Numbered from the stretch's first letter, positions 37,026 through 46,535 are shown. The stretch: 64,000 bases of DNA from Cellulomonas flavigena DSM 20109 (GCF_000092865.1 NC_014151.1:1736001-1800000); one strand, 5' to 3'. Notes: generated by a model from the letters alone, not told the origin. Translations and numbers: made by a program.

Positions 37026-38498
37026 GTGGACGCACGGTTCGACGGTCGCACCGTCCTGGTCACCGGGCTCGGCGTCTCGGGTCGCGCGGCTGCGCAGGTC
37101 CTGCGGGACCGCGGCGCGCGCGTCGTGACGTTCGACGAGCGCGCGACGGACGCCGACGTCGCCGACGTCGCGTCGCTCGTCGCCGACGACCTGGGCGGTG
37201 CCGACCTCGTCGTCACGTCCCCCGGCATGGCGCCCGCGCACCCCGTGCTCGCCGCCGCGCGCGAGCGGGACGTCCCCGTGTGGAGCGAGGTCGAGCTCGC
37301 GTGGCAGGTGCGCGTGCCGCGGGACGGCGGTGCAGGCGAGCCGGCGCCGTGGCTCGCCGTGACGGGCACCAACGGCAAGACGACGACCGTCGGGATGCTC
37401 GAGTCGATCCTGCGAGCCGCCGGCCGGCGCACGCTCGCGGTCGGCAACGTCGGGACGCCGGTCGTGCTCGCAGCGGTCGACCCGGCGCTCGACGTGCTCG
37501 CGGTCGAGCTCTCGAGCTTCCAGCTCCACCACACCGTCTCGATGTCCGCGCAGGCCGCCGCCGTGCTCAACGTCGCCCCCGACCACCTCGACTGGCACGG
37601 GTCGCTCGCCGCGTACGCCGCCGACAAGGGCCGGATCTACGAGCGCGCCCAGGTCGCGTGCGTCTACGACGCGTCGGACACCACCACCGAGGACCTCGTG
37701 CGGCAGGCCGACGTCGTCGACGGCTGCGTGGCCGTCGGCTTCACGCTCGGCACGCCCGGCGTCGGCCAGGTCGGGCTCGTCGACGACGTGCTCGTCGACC
37801 GCGGGTTCGCGCGGCTGCGGCACACGCACGCCGCCGAGCTCGGGACGCTCGCCGACCTCGCGCAGCTCGCGGGGCCGGCGGGCGTCGTCCCCCCGCACGT
37901 GGTGCGCAACGCGCTCGCCGCCGCCGCGCTCGCGCTCGCGCACGGCGTCGACCCGGTCCACGTGCGCGACGGGTTGCGCGACTTCGCGCCGGGAGCCCAC
38001 CGCATCGCGACGGTCGGCCACGTCGAGGGAGTCGCGTACGTCGACGACTCCAAGGCGACCAACGCGCACGCCGCGTCGGCGTCGCTCGCGGCGTTCGAGC
38101 CGGCCTCGGTCGTGTGGGTGGCCGGGGGGCTGGCCAAGGGTGCCGAGTTCGACGAGCTCGTCGCGGCGCGGCGCGACCGGCTGCGCGGGGTCGTGCTCAT
38201 CGGCGTCGACCGCGCGCCGCTGCGCGCCGCCCTCGCCCGACACGCGCCGGACGTCCCCGTGATCGAGGTCGACGCCGGTGACACTGAGCCGGTGATGACC
38301 CGCGCGGTGGACGCTGCGCGCCGGCTCGCCGCCGGCGCGCCCGCCGGCATGCCGGTCACGGTCCTGCTCGCGCCCGCGTGCGCGTCGATGGACCAGTTCA
38401 CGTCCTACGCCGCGCGCGGTGACGCGTTCGCCGCGGCCGTGGGTGCCCTGGGTGGTGCCGACGCCGGTCGGGAGCGGCCACCGGACGGTCGCGCGTGA
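37026..38498 (+). CDS. murD: MurD, UDP-MurNAc-L-Ala-D-Glu ligase
   Basis: MurD adds D-glutamate to UDP-MurNAc-L-alanine. The 490-residue protein has an N-domain with VTGLGVSGRAAA, P-loop GTNGKTTTV at 114-122, ELSSFQL, APDHLDWHGSL, and the C-domain YVDDSKATNAHA and LLAPACASMDQF. It starts directly after the mraY stop and its stop overlaps ftsW. Confidence 0.95.
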   Translation: MDARFDGRTVLVTGLGVSGRAAAQVLRDRGARVVTFDERATDADVADVASLVADDLGGADLVVTSPGMAPAHPVLAAARERDVPVWSEVELAWQVRVPRDGGAGEPAPWLAVTGTNGKTTTVGMLESILRAAGRRTLAVGNVGTPVVLAAVDPALDVLAVELSSFQLHHTVSMSAQAAAVLNVAPDHLDWHGSLAAYAADKGRIYERAQVACVYDASDTTTEDLVRQADVVDGCVAVGFTLGTPGVGQVGLVDDVLVDRGFARLRHTHAAELGTLADLAQLAGPAGVVPPHVVRNALAAAALALAHGVDPVHVRDGLRDFAPGAHRIATVGHVEGVAYVDDSKATNAHAASASLAAFEPASVVWVAGGLAKGAEFDELVAARRDRLRGVVLIGVDRAPLRAALARHAPDVPVIEVDAGDTEPVMTRAVDAARRLAAGAPAGMPVTVLLAPACASMDQFTSYAARGDAFAAAVGALGGADAGRERPPDGRA

Positions 38499-39718
38499 CC
38501 GCGGCCGCGGCCGGCGCGCCGCAGCCCCGCGAGGCCTCGCTGCTCGGGACGTGGAACTCCGCGGTGACGAGCTACTACCTGCTCCTCGGGACGACGTTCC
38601 TGCTCGTGGCCATCGGGTTGGTCATGGTGCTGTCCAGCTCGAGCGTCGAGTCGCTCGCGGCGGGGGACTCCGCGTACGCGGTCTTCCTCAACCAGGCGCG
38701 CTTCGCGCTCATCGGCCTCCCGCTGCTGCTCGTGGCCTCGCGGCTGCCGGTCCGGGTGGTCCGGGCCGCGGCCTGGCCCGCGCTGCTCGCGGCGATCGGG
38801 TTCCAGATGCTCGTGTTCACGCCGCTCGGCCGCGGCGAGGGCGGCAACCGCAACTGGGTCGCCCTGCCCGGGTTCATGGCCCAGCCGTCCGAGCTCCTCA
38901 AGGTGGCCCTCGCGGTGTGGATCGGAGCCGTCCTGACGCGCAAGCTGTCGCTGCTGCACGAGTGGAAGCACGCGTTGGTTCCGGTGGTCCCGGTCGCCGG
39001 TGCGGCGATCGGCGTCGTCCTCCTCGGCCGCGACCTGGGGACCGCCCTCGTCATGTGCCTCCTCGTCGCGGGCGCGATGTTCGTCGCGGGCGTCCCGGTG
39101 CGGGTCATGGGCCTCGCCGGGGCGATCGCGGCCGGCGGGGTCGCGCTCCTCGTGATCGGCAGCGACAACCGGATCAACCGCATCACGGCGCTGCTGTCGT
39201 CCGAGTGCGACGTCTCCAACGAGTGCTACCAGAGCCTGCGCGCCAGGTACGGCCTCGCGACGGGCGGCGTGAGCGGCGTCGGCCTCGGTCAGAGCGCCGA
39301 GAAGTGGTCGTACCTGCCGGCCGCGCACAACGACTTCATCTACGCGATCCTCGGAGAGGAGCTCGGCCTGGTGGGCACCTTGCTCGTGCTCGGTCTGTTC
39401 GCGCTGCTGGCGCTGGGAATGGTGCGGATCATCCTGCGGCACCCCGACCCGTTCGTGAAGATCACGACGGGCGCCGTCTTCGCGTGGATCATCGGGCAGG
39501 CGGCGGTCAACATCGCCGTCGTCATCGGCCTGGCCCCGGTGATCGGCGTGCCGCTGCCGCTGGTCTCGGCGGGTGGCTCGGCGCTGATCATGACGATGGC
39601 GGCGCTCGGGCTGCTCCTGGCTTTCGCACGCTCCGAGCCCGGCGCCGCCGAGGCGCTCGCCGCGCGCGCCTCGGTGGTGCGGCGCTCGCTCGCGGTGATC
39701 GGACGGGTCCGTGGCTGA
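38495..39718 (+). CDS. ftsW: FtsW, septal SEDS glycosyltransferase
   Basis: FtsW polymerises lipid II at the septum with FtsI. The 407-residue protein has ten membrane segments and SEDS motifs: GGNRNWVALPGFMAQPSEL, KLA-type helices, and YLPAAHNDFIYAILGEELGL, then PLPLVSAGGSAL near the end. The position next to murD and murG favours FtsW over RodA. It overlaps the following gene by 8 bases. Confidence 0.95.
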   Translation: MTAAAAGAPQPREASLLGTWNSAVTSYYLLLGTTFLLVAIGLVMVLSSSSVESLAAGDSAYAVFLNQARFALIGLPLLLVASRLPVRVVRAAAWPALLAAIGFQMLVFTPLGRGEGGNRNWVALPGFMAQPSELLKVALAVWIGAVLTRKLSLLHEWKHALVPVVPVAGAAIGVVLLGRDLGTALVMCLLVAGAMFVAGVPVRVMGLAGAIAAGGVALLVIGSDNRINRITALLSSECDVSNECYQSLRARYGLATGGVSGVGLGQSAEKWSYLPAAHNDFIYAILGEELGLVGTLLVLGLFALLALGMVRIILRHPDPFVKITTGAVFAWIIGQAAVNIAVVIGLAPVIGVPLPLVSAGGSALIMTMAALGLLLAFARSEPGAAEALAARASVVRRSLAVIGRVRG

Positions 39719-42398
39719 CGCGACCTCGGTGCTCCTGGCAGGCGGCGGGACGGCCGGGCACGTCAACCCGCTGCTCGCCGTCGCCGACGAGCTGCGCCGC
39801 CGGCACCCCCGCGGCCGGTTCGCGGTGCTGGGGACCGCCGAGGGGCTCGAGGCCCGCCTGGTGCCCGAGCACGGCTACGACCTCGCGGTGGTGCCGCGCG
39901 TGCCGCTGCCGCGACGTCCCACCGCGGACTGGGCGCGGCTCCCGGGGCGGCTGCGCGCGGCGGTGCAGGCGGCCGACGACGCGATCGACGCGATCGACGC
40001 GCAGGTCGTGGTCGGGTTCGGCGGCTATGTCGCGACACCCGCGTACCTGGCAGCGCGCCGCCGCGGCCTGCCCGTCGTGGTGCACGAGCAGAACGCCCGA
40101 CCGGGGCTGGCCAACCGCCTGGGCGCCCGGTGGGCGGCGGCGGTGGCGGTGACGTTCCCGGGCACCGCGCTGCCCGGCGCCCAGGTGACGGGTCTGCCGC
40201 TGCGGACCGCCGTGCAGGACCTGGTGAGCGCGCGCACGGCCGACCCCGGGGGCACACGTCGCGCGGGCGCGGAGGCGCTCGGCCTCGACCCGGCGCGGCC
40301 CACGCTGCTCGTCACGGGCGGTTCCCTGGGTGCCGTGAGCGTCAACCGTGCCGTCGCGGGCGCGGCCGGCGCACTGCTCGCGACGGGTGCGCAGGTGCTG
40401 CACCTCACGGGCCGCGGCAAGGCCGACGAGGTCCGTGCGGCGCTCGTCGGGGTGCCTGGTGCCGAGCGCTACCACGTCCTGGAGTACCTGACGGCGATGG
40501 AGCAGGCGCTCGCGGTCGCGGACGTCGTCGTGGGCCGGGCGGGGGCCGGCACGGTGTGCGAGCTGGCCGCGCTCGGCATCCCCGCGGTGTACGTGCCGCT
40601 GCCCATCGGCAACGGGGAGCAGCGCCTCAACGCGGCCGGCGTCGTCGGCGCGGGCGGTGGTGTCCTGGTCGACGACCGGGACCTCACGTCCGACTGGGTC
40701 CGCGCCCACGTCCCGGTGCTGCTGGGCACGGGCGACGCCGCGGAGGTGCGCGAGCGCATGGGCGCCGCCGCCGCCCGGGTCGGGGTGCGCGACGGCGCGG
40801 CGCGGGTCGCCGCGCTCGTCGAGGCGCAGCTCCCGGCGCACGTGCGGGCCTCCTCGCCACCGTCGGTGCCCGTCCCGGCGCACACGCCCGCCGTGCCGGA
40901 CCCCGGTGAGCGCGGCCCCGTCACGCTGGCCGACCTGGGGCGCGTGCACCTCGTGGGCGTCGGCGGCGCGGGCATGTCCGCGATCGCGCCGTTGCTCGCG
41001 GCGCGCGGCCTGAGCGTCAGCGGATCGGACGCCCACGACGGCCCGGCCCTGGCCGGGCTGCGGGCCGCCGGCGTCGAGGTGCACGTGGGCCACGCGGCCG
41101 CGCACGTCGAGGACGTCGACTCGCTCGTCGTCTCGTCGGCGGTGCGGTCCACGAACCCCGAGGTCGTCCGTGCGCGGGAGCGTGGCGTGCCCGTGCTCCA
41201 CCGCTCGGAGGCGCTCGCCGCGCTCATGGCCGACCGGGACGCGGTCGCGGTCGCCGGGGCCCACGGCAAGACCACGACCTCCGGCATGCTGGCCGCCGCG
41301 CTCGTGCACGCGGGCGCCGACCCGTCGTTCGCGATCGGCGGCGTCGTGCGGGCCACGGCGGGCACCCTCGGGGGTGCGCGTCACGGCGACGGCCCGTTCG
41401 TGGCCGAGGCCGACGAGTCGGACGGTTCGTTCCTCGCGTACGAGCCGCTGGTCGCCGTCGTCACCAACGTCGAGCCGGACCACCTCGACCACTACGGGAC
41501 GCGCGAGCGCTTCGAGGCCGCGTTCGAGCGCTTCGCCGACCGGGTGCGGGACGGCGGTCTGCTCGTGGCCTGCGCCGACGACCCGGGCGCCGCCCGGCTC
41601 GTCGCGGCCGTGCGGCACCGGCTCACCGAGCGCGGCGTGGCGCTCCGCACCTACGGCACGTCGGCGGACGCCGACGTGCGCGTGGGGGAGAGCAGGTCCA
41701 CCCCCGACGGGCGGTGGCGGGTCGTCCTGTCGCCGCGCGACGAGGAGCCCGTCACGCTCCACCTGCAGGTCGCCGGCGCGCACAACGCGCTCGACGCGGC
41801 CGCCGCGTGGTGCGCGCTGCGGCGTCTCGGCGTGGGCTCCGCGGAGGCGGCGGCAGGGCTCGACGACTTCGTCGGCACGGGTCGCCGGTTCGAGGACCGG
41901 GGGACGGCCGCCGGCGTGCGCGTCGTCGACGACTACGCGCACCACCCCACCGAGGTCGCCGCGCTGCTGCGCGCCGCGCGGCAGGTGGCAGGCGACGGTC
42001 GCGTGCTGGTGCTCTTCCAGCCGCACCTGTTCTCGCGGACCCGCACGTTCGCCCGCGAGTTCGGCGAGGCGTTCGACCTCGCCGACGCCGTCGTGGTCAC
42101 GGACGTGTACGCCGCGCGCGAGGACCCGGACCCGTCGGTCACCGGTGCGCTCGTGGTGGACCGCGTCCCGACGCCCGGCAAGGCGCAGTTCGTGCCCGAC
42201 CGGCTCGACGCCGCCCGTGCGGTCGCCGCCCTCGCGCGCCCGCGCGACCTGCTGCTGACCGTGGGCGCCGGCGACGTCACCGAGCTCGGACCCGTGGTCC
42301 TCGCGGAGCTCGAGGCGGCCACGGGCGGCGCGGCGCCGGACCCGGCCACGGCCGGTACCCCCGCTCCGACGGACCCGTCGGGTGGGGCGCGGCCGTGA
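39711..42398 (+). CDS. murGC: MurG-MurC natural fusion protein
   Basis: One 895-residue ORF carries two normally separate enzymes. Residues 1 to about 370 are MurG (lipid II synthase): GGGTAGHVNPLLAVAD at 11-26, HEQNARPG at 125-132, GGSLGA near 203 and AGAGTVCELAALG. A linker rich in Pro/Ser follows (about 371-405). Residues about 406-895 are MurC (UDP-MurNAc-L-Ala ligase): GVGGAGMSAIAP at 416-427, GAHGKTTT at 516-523, EADESDGSFL, YAHHPTEV and FQPHLFSRT. Both halves keep their catalytic motifs and full length. No stop or frame change lies between them. GTG 39711 overlaps ftsW by 8 bases, and the stop overlaps ftsQ. An internal GTG in the linker could give some free MurC, but I see no ribosome site. 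Confidence 0.9.
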   Translation: MADATSVLLAGGGTAGHVNPLLAVADELRRRHPRGRFAVLGTAEGLEARLVPEHGYDLAVVPRVPLPRRPTADWARLPGRLRAAVQAADDAIDAIDAQVVVGFGGYVATPAYLAARRRGLPVVVHEQNARPGLANRLGARWAAAVAVTFPGTALPGAQVTGLPLRTAVQDLVSARTADPGGTRRAGAEALGLDPARPTLLVTGGSLGAVSVNRAVAGAAGALLATGAQVLHLTGRGKADEVRAALVGVPGAERYHVLEYLTAMEQALAVADVVVGRAGAGTVCELAALGIPAVYVPLPIGNGEQRLNAAGVVGAGGGVLVDDRDLTSDWVRAHVPVLLGTGDAAEVRERMGAAAARVGVRDGAARVAALVEAQLPAHVRASSPPSVPVPAHTPAVPDPGERGPVTLADLGRVHLVGVGGAGMSAIAPLLAARGLSVSGSDAHDGPALAGLRAAGVEVHVGHAAAHVEDVDSLVVSSAVRSTNPEVVRARERGVPVLHRSEALAALMADRDAVAVAGAHGKTTTSGMLAAALVHAGADPSFAIGGVVRATAGTLGGARHGDGPFVAEADESDGSFLAYEPLVAVVTNVEPDHLDHYGTRERFEAAFERFADRVRDGGLLVACADDPGAARLVAAVRHRLTERGVALRTYGTSADADVRVGESRSTPDGRWRVVLSPRDEEPVTLHLQVAGAHNALDAAAAWCALRRLGVGSAEAAAGLDDFVGTGRRFEDRGTAAGVRVVDDYAHHPTEVAALLRAARQVAGDGRVLVLFQPHLFSRTRTFAREFGEAFDLADAVVVTDVYAAREDPDPSVTGALVVDRVPTPGKAQFVPDRLDAARAVAALARPRDLLLTVGAGDVTELGPVVLAELEAATGGAAPDPATAGTPAPTDPSGGARP

Positions 42399-43591
42399 GC
42401 CCGCAGCGTCCGCCGGCACCGCGTCCGGGCCGCCCGGCCGCCGCCCGCCCCGCCGCACCCCGCCGCACGGTCACCCGCCGGCCGGCGGATCCGGAGGCGG
42501 GCGCGGCGGGCCGGGGGAGCGCGGGGGGACGCGCCGGGGACGGCGGACGGCCGGCGGACGGTGCCGCGACGTCGACGGGCGCCGCGCCCCCCGCACGGAC
42601 GCCCCCGGGTACCGGCACGCCGAAGGACGTCCGCCCGCCGACGGACGCGCGTCCCCCGAAGGGCGCCCGAGGGTCCCGCGACGCGCGCACGCCGAAGGAC
42701 GCGCGGGCCTCCCGGGAGGGCGCGCCACGGCGGGCGGGTGGGGTGTCGACGGGCGCCGTGCCGGTGGCGGCGCCCGCCCCCGCCACGGGCCCCACGCGCA
42801 CGGTCACGACGTACACGACGCGGCGGTTCTCGGGGCCGGTGCGTCCCGCTGTCGTCTCCACCACGTCGCGCGAGCGCTTCGAGGAGCGTGCGCGCGCCCG
42901 CCGCAACCTCGCGCGCCGTCAGGTCCTGGGCACCGGGGGTGCCGTGGCCGGTGCCGGCGCGTTGGGCTGGGTGCTGCTGTTCTCGCCGCTGCTCGCGCTC
43001 GACCCGCAGCAGGTCGAGGTCACCGGTGCGGGCACGGTCGTCGCCGTCGACCAGGTGCTGGCGGTCGTCACCGAGCGGGCCGGCACGCCGCTGCCGCGGC
43101 TCGACGCGGTGGGCCTGCGTGACCGGGTGCTCGAGGTGCCCGGAGTGCGGGAGGCGCGCGTGGTGCGCGACTGGCCGCGGGGGCTCGCGGTGCAGCTCGT
43201 GTCGCGCGAGCCGGTCGCGGCCGTGCCGCAGGACGCCCCGGGGGCGGGTCTCGTCCTGCTCGACGAGCAGGGTGTGCAGGTCGGTCTCGCCGACGCGGCG
43301 CCGGCGGGTCTGCCGGTGGTCGACGTCCCGGTGGGCGACCGGCGCACCCTCGGTGCGGTCCTGGGGGTGCTCGAGCAGCTGCCGCCCGACGTGCTGGCGC
43401 AGGTCGAGTCGGTGGCCGCGCGCACGCAGGACACGGTGACGATGCAGCTGCGCGACGGCGGGCCGCGCATCGACTGGGGGAGCGCGGACGAGACGCCGCT
43501 GAAGATCGCGGTGCTGGCGCGGCTGCGAGCGGCGGCGCCGGAGGCGTCCGTGCTCGACGTCTCGGCCCCGCGCATGCCGATCACCCGGTGA
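42395..43591 (+). CDS. ftsQ: Cell division protein FtsQ/DivIB with long disordered N-terminus
   Basis: FtsQ links the division ring to FtsL/FtsB and FtsWI. The 398-residue protein has an unusually long basic, Pro/Arg/Ala-rich cytoplasmic tail of about 180 residues with imperfect repeats of PPTDARPPKGAR and TPKDARASRE, one membrane segment at about 184-206, a POTRA domain (LDPQQVEVTGAGTVVAVDQV to about 275) and the FtsQ beta domain (VREARVVRDWPRGLAVQLVS). GTG 42395 overlaps the murGC stop as GTGA. The tail is encoded at extreme GC. Confidence 0.9.
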   Translation: MSPQRPPAPRPGRPAAARPAAPRRTVTRRPADPEAGAAGRGSAGGRAGDGGRPADGAATSTGAAPPARTPPGTGTPKDVRPPTDARPPKGARGSRDARTPKDARASREGAPRRAGGVSTGAVPVAAPAPATGPTRTVTTYTTRRFSGPVRPAVVSTTSRERFEERARARRNLARRQVLGTGGAVAGAGALGWVLLFSPLLALDPQQVEVTGAGTVVAVDQVLAVVTERAGTPLPRLDAVGLRDRVLEVPGVREARVVRDWPRGLAVQLVSREPVAAVPQDAPGAGLVLLDEQGVQVGLADAAPAGLPVVDVPVGDRRTLGAVLGVLEQLPPDVLAQVESVAARTQDTVTMQLRDGGPRIDWGSADETPLKIAVLARLRAAAPEASVLDVSAPRMPITR

Positions 43592-43600
43592 GGCCCGGGG

Positions 43601-43632
43601 GCGCGCGTCGGCACGAGTGCACGACACGCGCG
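43601..43632. terminator. Hairpin between ftsQ and ftsZ
   Basis: GCGCGCGT (43601-43608) pairs with ACGCGCGC (43625-43632), enclosing a second small hairpin GCACGAGTGC (43611-43620). It may end or attenuate the dcw transcript before the ftsZ promoter. Confidence 0.5.
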
Positions 43633-43641
43633 CGCCGGTCG

Positions 43642-43670
43642 TTGATCCGGCGGAGGACGCCACCTAGCGT
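43642..43670 (+). promoter_or_regulatory. ftsZ promoter
   Basis: TTGATC (43642-43647), 17 bases, TAGCGT (43665-43670). The -35 is the same hexamer as that of lexA. The leader would be about 130 bases. Confidence 0.7.
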
Positions 43671-43702
43671 CACGTCACGAGAGCACACCTGACATAACTC
43701 TA

Positions 43703-43719
43703 ACCCTCAACCTGAGGGT
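43703..43719. repeat. Inverted repeat ACCCTCaacctGAGGGT in the ftsZ leader
   Basis: A perfect 6-bp inverted repeat with a 5-base loop in a locally AT-richer stretch (CATAACTCTAACCC precedes it). It could be a protein site or an RNA hairpin in the ftsZ leader. Confidence 0.5.
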
Positions 43720-43809
43720 GAAGGTTCACCAGCACGACCCGCGTCCCGCGTGTCGGGACCAGCACGAGCGGCCCGGCACGCCGCGACCCGCGAACGAGAG
43801 GCACCCACC

Positions 43810-45090
43810 GTGGCAGCTCCGCAGAACTACCTGGCGGTCATCAAGGTCGTCGGCATCGGCGGGGGCGGCGTCAACGCCGTGAACCGCATGATCGAGGTCG
43901 GCCTCAAGGGTGTCGAGTTCATCGCCGTCAACACCGACGCCCAGGCGCTCCTCATGTCGGACGCCGACGTCAAGCTCGACGTCGGCCGCGAGCTCACGCG
44001 CGGCCTGGGCGCCGGCGCCGACCCCGAGGTCGGCAAGAAGGCGGCCGAGGACCACGCGGAGGAGATCGAGGACGTCCTGCGCGGCGCCGACATGGTCTTC
44101 GTCACCGCGGGCGAGGGCGGCGGCACCGGCACCGGCGGCGCGCCCGTCGTCGCGCGGATCGCGCGCTCGCTGGGCGCCCTGACGATCGGTGTCGTGACGC
44201 GCCCGTTCACCTTCGAGGGTCGCCGTCGCTCGGTGCAGGCCGACGCGGGCATCGACGCGCTCCGCGCCGAGGTCGACACCCTCATCGTCATCCCCAACGA
44301 CCGGCTGCTGTCGATCTCCGACCGCTCGGTCTCGGTGCTCGACGCGTTCCACTCGGCCGACCAGGTCCTGCTGTCCGGTGTCCAGGGCATCACCGACCTC
44401 ATCACGACGCCGGGTCTCATCAACCTCGACTTCGCCGACGTGAAGTCCGTCATGCAGGGCGCCGGGTCGGCGCTCATGGGCATCGGCTTCGCGCGCGGGG
44501 AGGACCGTGCCGTCCAGGCGGCCGAGATGGCGATCTCCTCGCCGCTGCTCGAGGCCAGCATCGACGGTGCGCACGGCGTGCTGCTGTCGATCCAGGGCGG
44601 CTCCGACCTCGGGCTGTTCGAGATCAACGAGGCCGCGCGGCTCGTGCAGGAGGCCGCGCACGCCGAGGCCAACATCATCTTCGGCGCCGTCATCGACGAC
44701 GCCCTGGGGGACGAGGTGCGCGTCACGGTCATCGCCGCCGGGTTCGACGGGGGCGGGCCGGTCCAGCGCCGGGACGCGCGCGCGCTCGGTCAGGTGAGCG
44801 GTGCCACGGCACGTCAGGTGCCACCGGTCGCCTCGGTGGCGAGCCTGCCGACCGCTGCCGCGGTGCCGACGCCGCGTCCGGTGCACGTGCCCGACGAGGA
44901 CCTCGTCCCCGTCGGCACGACCGGCCGGGCGCCGGCACGACCGGGTGACGCCCCGCGCGAGGTGCCGGCCTTCCTGGCGACGCAGGCAGAGCCCGCTGCG
45001 TCGACCGGTGCGCTCGAGGTGCCGCGCGTGCTCGCCGAGGAGACGCGGCGAGAGCGCGACGAGCTCGACGTGCCCGACTTCCTCAAGTAG
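43810..45090 (+). CDS. ftsZ: Cell division GTPase FtsZ
   Basis: FtsZ polymerises into the division ring. The 426-residue protein has [19 protein letters not shown], the GTP-binding [10 protein letters not shown] at about 103-112, NDRLL and the C-terminal contact peptide ELDVPDFLK, the site for SepF in actinobacteria. A variable Pro-rich linker of about 80 residues precedes this peptide. GTG 43810 fits the family start ([13 protein letters not shown]); GAGAGG lies about 9 bases upstream. Unlike the genes before it, ftsZ has its own promoter. Confidence 0.97.
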   Translation: MAAPQNYLAVIKVVGIGGGGVNAVNRMIEVGLKGVEFIAVNTDAQALLMSDADVKLDVGRELTRGLGAGADPEVGKKAAEDHAEEIEDVLRGADMVFVTAGEGGGTGTGGAPVVARIARSLGALTIGVVTRPFTFEGRRRSVQADAGIDALRAEVDTLIVIPNDRLLSISDRSVSVLDAFHSADQVLLSGVQGITDLITTPGLINLDFADVKSVMQGAGSALMGIGFARGEDRAVQAAEMAISSPLLEASIDGAHGVLLSIQGGSDLGLFEINEAARLVQEAAHAEANIIFGAVIDDALGDEVRVTVIAAGFDGGGPVQRRDARALGQVSGATARQVPPVASVASLPTAAAVPTPRPVHVPDEDLVPVGTTGRAPARPGDAPREVPAFLATQAEPAASTGALEVPRVLAEETRRERDELDVPDFLK

Positions 45091-45094
45091 GTCG

Positions 45095-45880
45095 GTGGGG
45101 GCGGGACCGGGCCCGGTGGGCGACGTGGTGCTCGACCTCGCGCCGCTCGGGCCCGGCGTGCTCGCGGGCTTCACGTCGCGCGCCGGCGGGCGCTCGACGG
45201 GGCCGTGGCACGGGCTGAACCTCGGAACCCTCGTGGGTGACGACCCCGACGCGGTGGCGGCGAACCGCGCTGCGCTCGAGCGCCGAGTCGGTGCTCGCCT
45301 GGTCTTCGCGACCCAGGTGCACGGGGCCGACGTCGCCGTCGTGGGACGGCACGACGAGGGTGGCGTCCGCGCCGACGGCCTGGTGACGACCTCGCCCGAC
45401 GTCGCTCTCGGCGTCTACGTCGCGGACTGCGCGCCCGTCCTGCTCGCGGACCCGGTGGCCGGGGTCGTGGCCGCCGCGCACGCCGGGCGCCCGGGCCTCG
45501 TGGCGGGTGTGCTGCAGGCGACCGTCGCGCAGATGGTGCGCGCCGGTGCCGACCCGGTGCGGGTCGTCGCTGCCGTCGGACCGTGCATCGCCGGGTCGTC
45601 CTACGAGGTCCCTGAGGCCATGCGGGACGACGTCGCGGCGGCCGTCCCGGAGGCGGCGTCGTGCACGTCGGCGGGGACGCCCGGGGTCGATCTGGCCCGC
45701 GGCGTGGCCGCCGTCCTGCGACGGTGCGGGATCGACGTCGTGCACACCGACGGCCGGGACACGTACGCGGATCCGGCGCTCTACTCCCACCGCCGAGCCG
45801 TGCACGACGGCACGGGCGTGACCGGCCGGTTCGCCGGCGTCGTGCGTCTCCTCGACGCCCCTCGTCCACCGCGGGGGTGA
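45095..45880 (+). CDS. pgeF: Peptidoglycan editing factor PgeF (YlmD/YfiH)
   Basis: PgeF-type proteins are copper/zinc hydrolases that remove wrongly incorporated serine-containing precursors or deaminate purine nucleosides. The 261-residue protein has the metal-site residues in TQVHGADV, VADCAPVLL, AAAHAGRPGLVAGV and GPCIAGSSYEVP. It lies five bases after ftsZ, its usual place in Gram-positives. The start (GTG 45095 or GTG 45116) is uncertain as neither has a clear ribosome site; the larger frame overlaps ftsZ. Confidence 0.88.
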   Translation: MGAGPGPVGDVVLDLAPLGPGVLAGFTSRAGGRSTGPWHGLNLGTLVGDDPDAVAANRAALERRVGARLVFATQVHGADVAVVGRHDEGGVRADGLVTTSPDVALGVYVADCAPVLLADPVAGVVAAAHAGRPGLVAGVLQATVAQMVRAGADPVRVVAAVGPCIAGSSYEVPEAMRDDVAAAVPEAASCTSAGTPGVDLARGVAAVLRRCGIDVVHTDGRDTYADPALYSHRRAVHDGTGVTGRFAGVVRLLDAPRPPRG

Positions 45881-46052
45881 CGTCGCGCAGCGGCTCGCCG
45901 ACACGCCCGCGTGTCGACGGGCCGGTGCACGCGCCCGTTGCTAGCGTGACGGCGCTGGGACGTCTCGTCACCGTCACCGGCTCCGGTCGAGCGGAGCGGT
46001 GGACGGGCGGGACGCGCGAGTCGGGGAGGCCCGGCGGATGGGAGACGACGCG

Positions 46053-46532
46053 ATGGCCGGAGCGCTGCGCAAGACGATGCTGTACCTCGGCCTGGCCGAC
46101 GACCGGTCCGACCACGAGGAGTACCTCGAGGAGTACGAGGAGGCGGAGGTCGCCGTGCCGGAGGACACCTACGAGGCGCAGGTGATGCCCCTGCACCGCA
46201 CGCCGCGCGTGCAGGCCGCACCCGCCCCCCGCGAGACGGGGGACCTGCGACGCATCACGACGATCCACCCGCGGTCGTACAACGACGCCCGCAAGATCGG
46301 CGAGGCGTTCCGCGAGGGGACGCCCGTCATCATGAACCTCACGGACATGGACGACGCGGACGCCAAGCGTCTCGTCGACTTCTCGGCCGGCCTGATCTTC
46401 GGGCTGCACGGTGCGATCGAGAGGGTGACCAGCAAGGTCTTCCTGCTGTCGCCCGCGCACGTCGAGCTCGCGGGTGACGCGGCGGCGGCACCGGACCCGG
46501 CGGCGCGCTCCGGCTTCTACAACCAGAGCTGA
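46053..46532 (+). CDS. sepF: FtsZ membrane anchor SepF
   Basis: SepF tethers FtsZ to the membrane in place of FtsA. The 159-residue protein has the N-terminal amphipathic helix [14 protein letters not shown], an acidic linker ([13 protein letters not shown]), and the SepF fold ([54 protein letters not shown]). ATG 46053 gives the family N-terminus with GGGAG 8 bases upstream; ATG 46038 is a possible alternative. The 172-bp gap before it has a TAGCGT box at 45942. Confidence 0.94.
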   Translation: MAGALRKTMLYLGLADDRSDHEEYLEEYEEAEVAVPEDTYEAQVMPLHRTPRVQAAPAPRETGDLRRITTIHPRSYNDARKIGEAFREGTPVIMNLTDMDDADAKRLVDFSAGLIFGLHGAIERVTSKVFLLSPAHVELAGDAAAAPDPAARSGFYNQS

Positions 46533-46535
46533 CGC

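Noticed and set aside
39660..39720. The 8-base overlap of ftsW and murGC as a frameshift error
   Set aside because: Both proteins end and begin where their families do, so the overlap is a normal coupled junction.
39588..42458. A 956-codon open frame opposite murGC
   Set aside because: Composition is Arg/Ala/His-rich with no domain; it is the shadow of the fusion gene.
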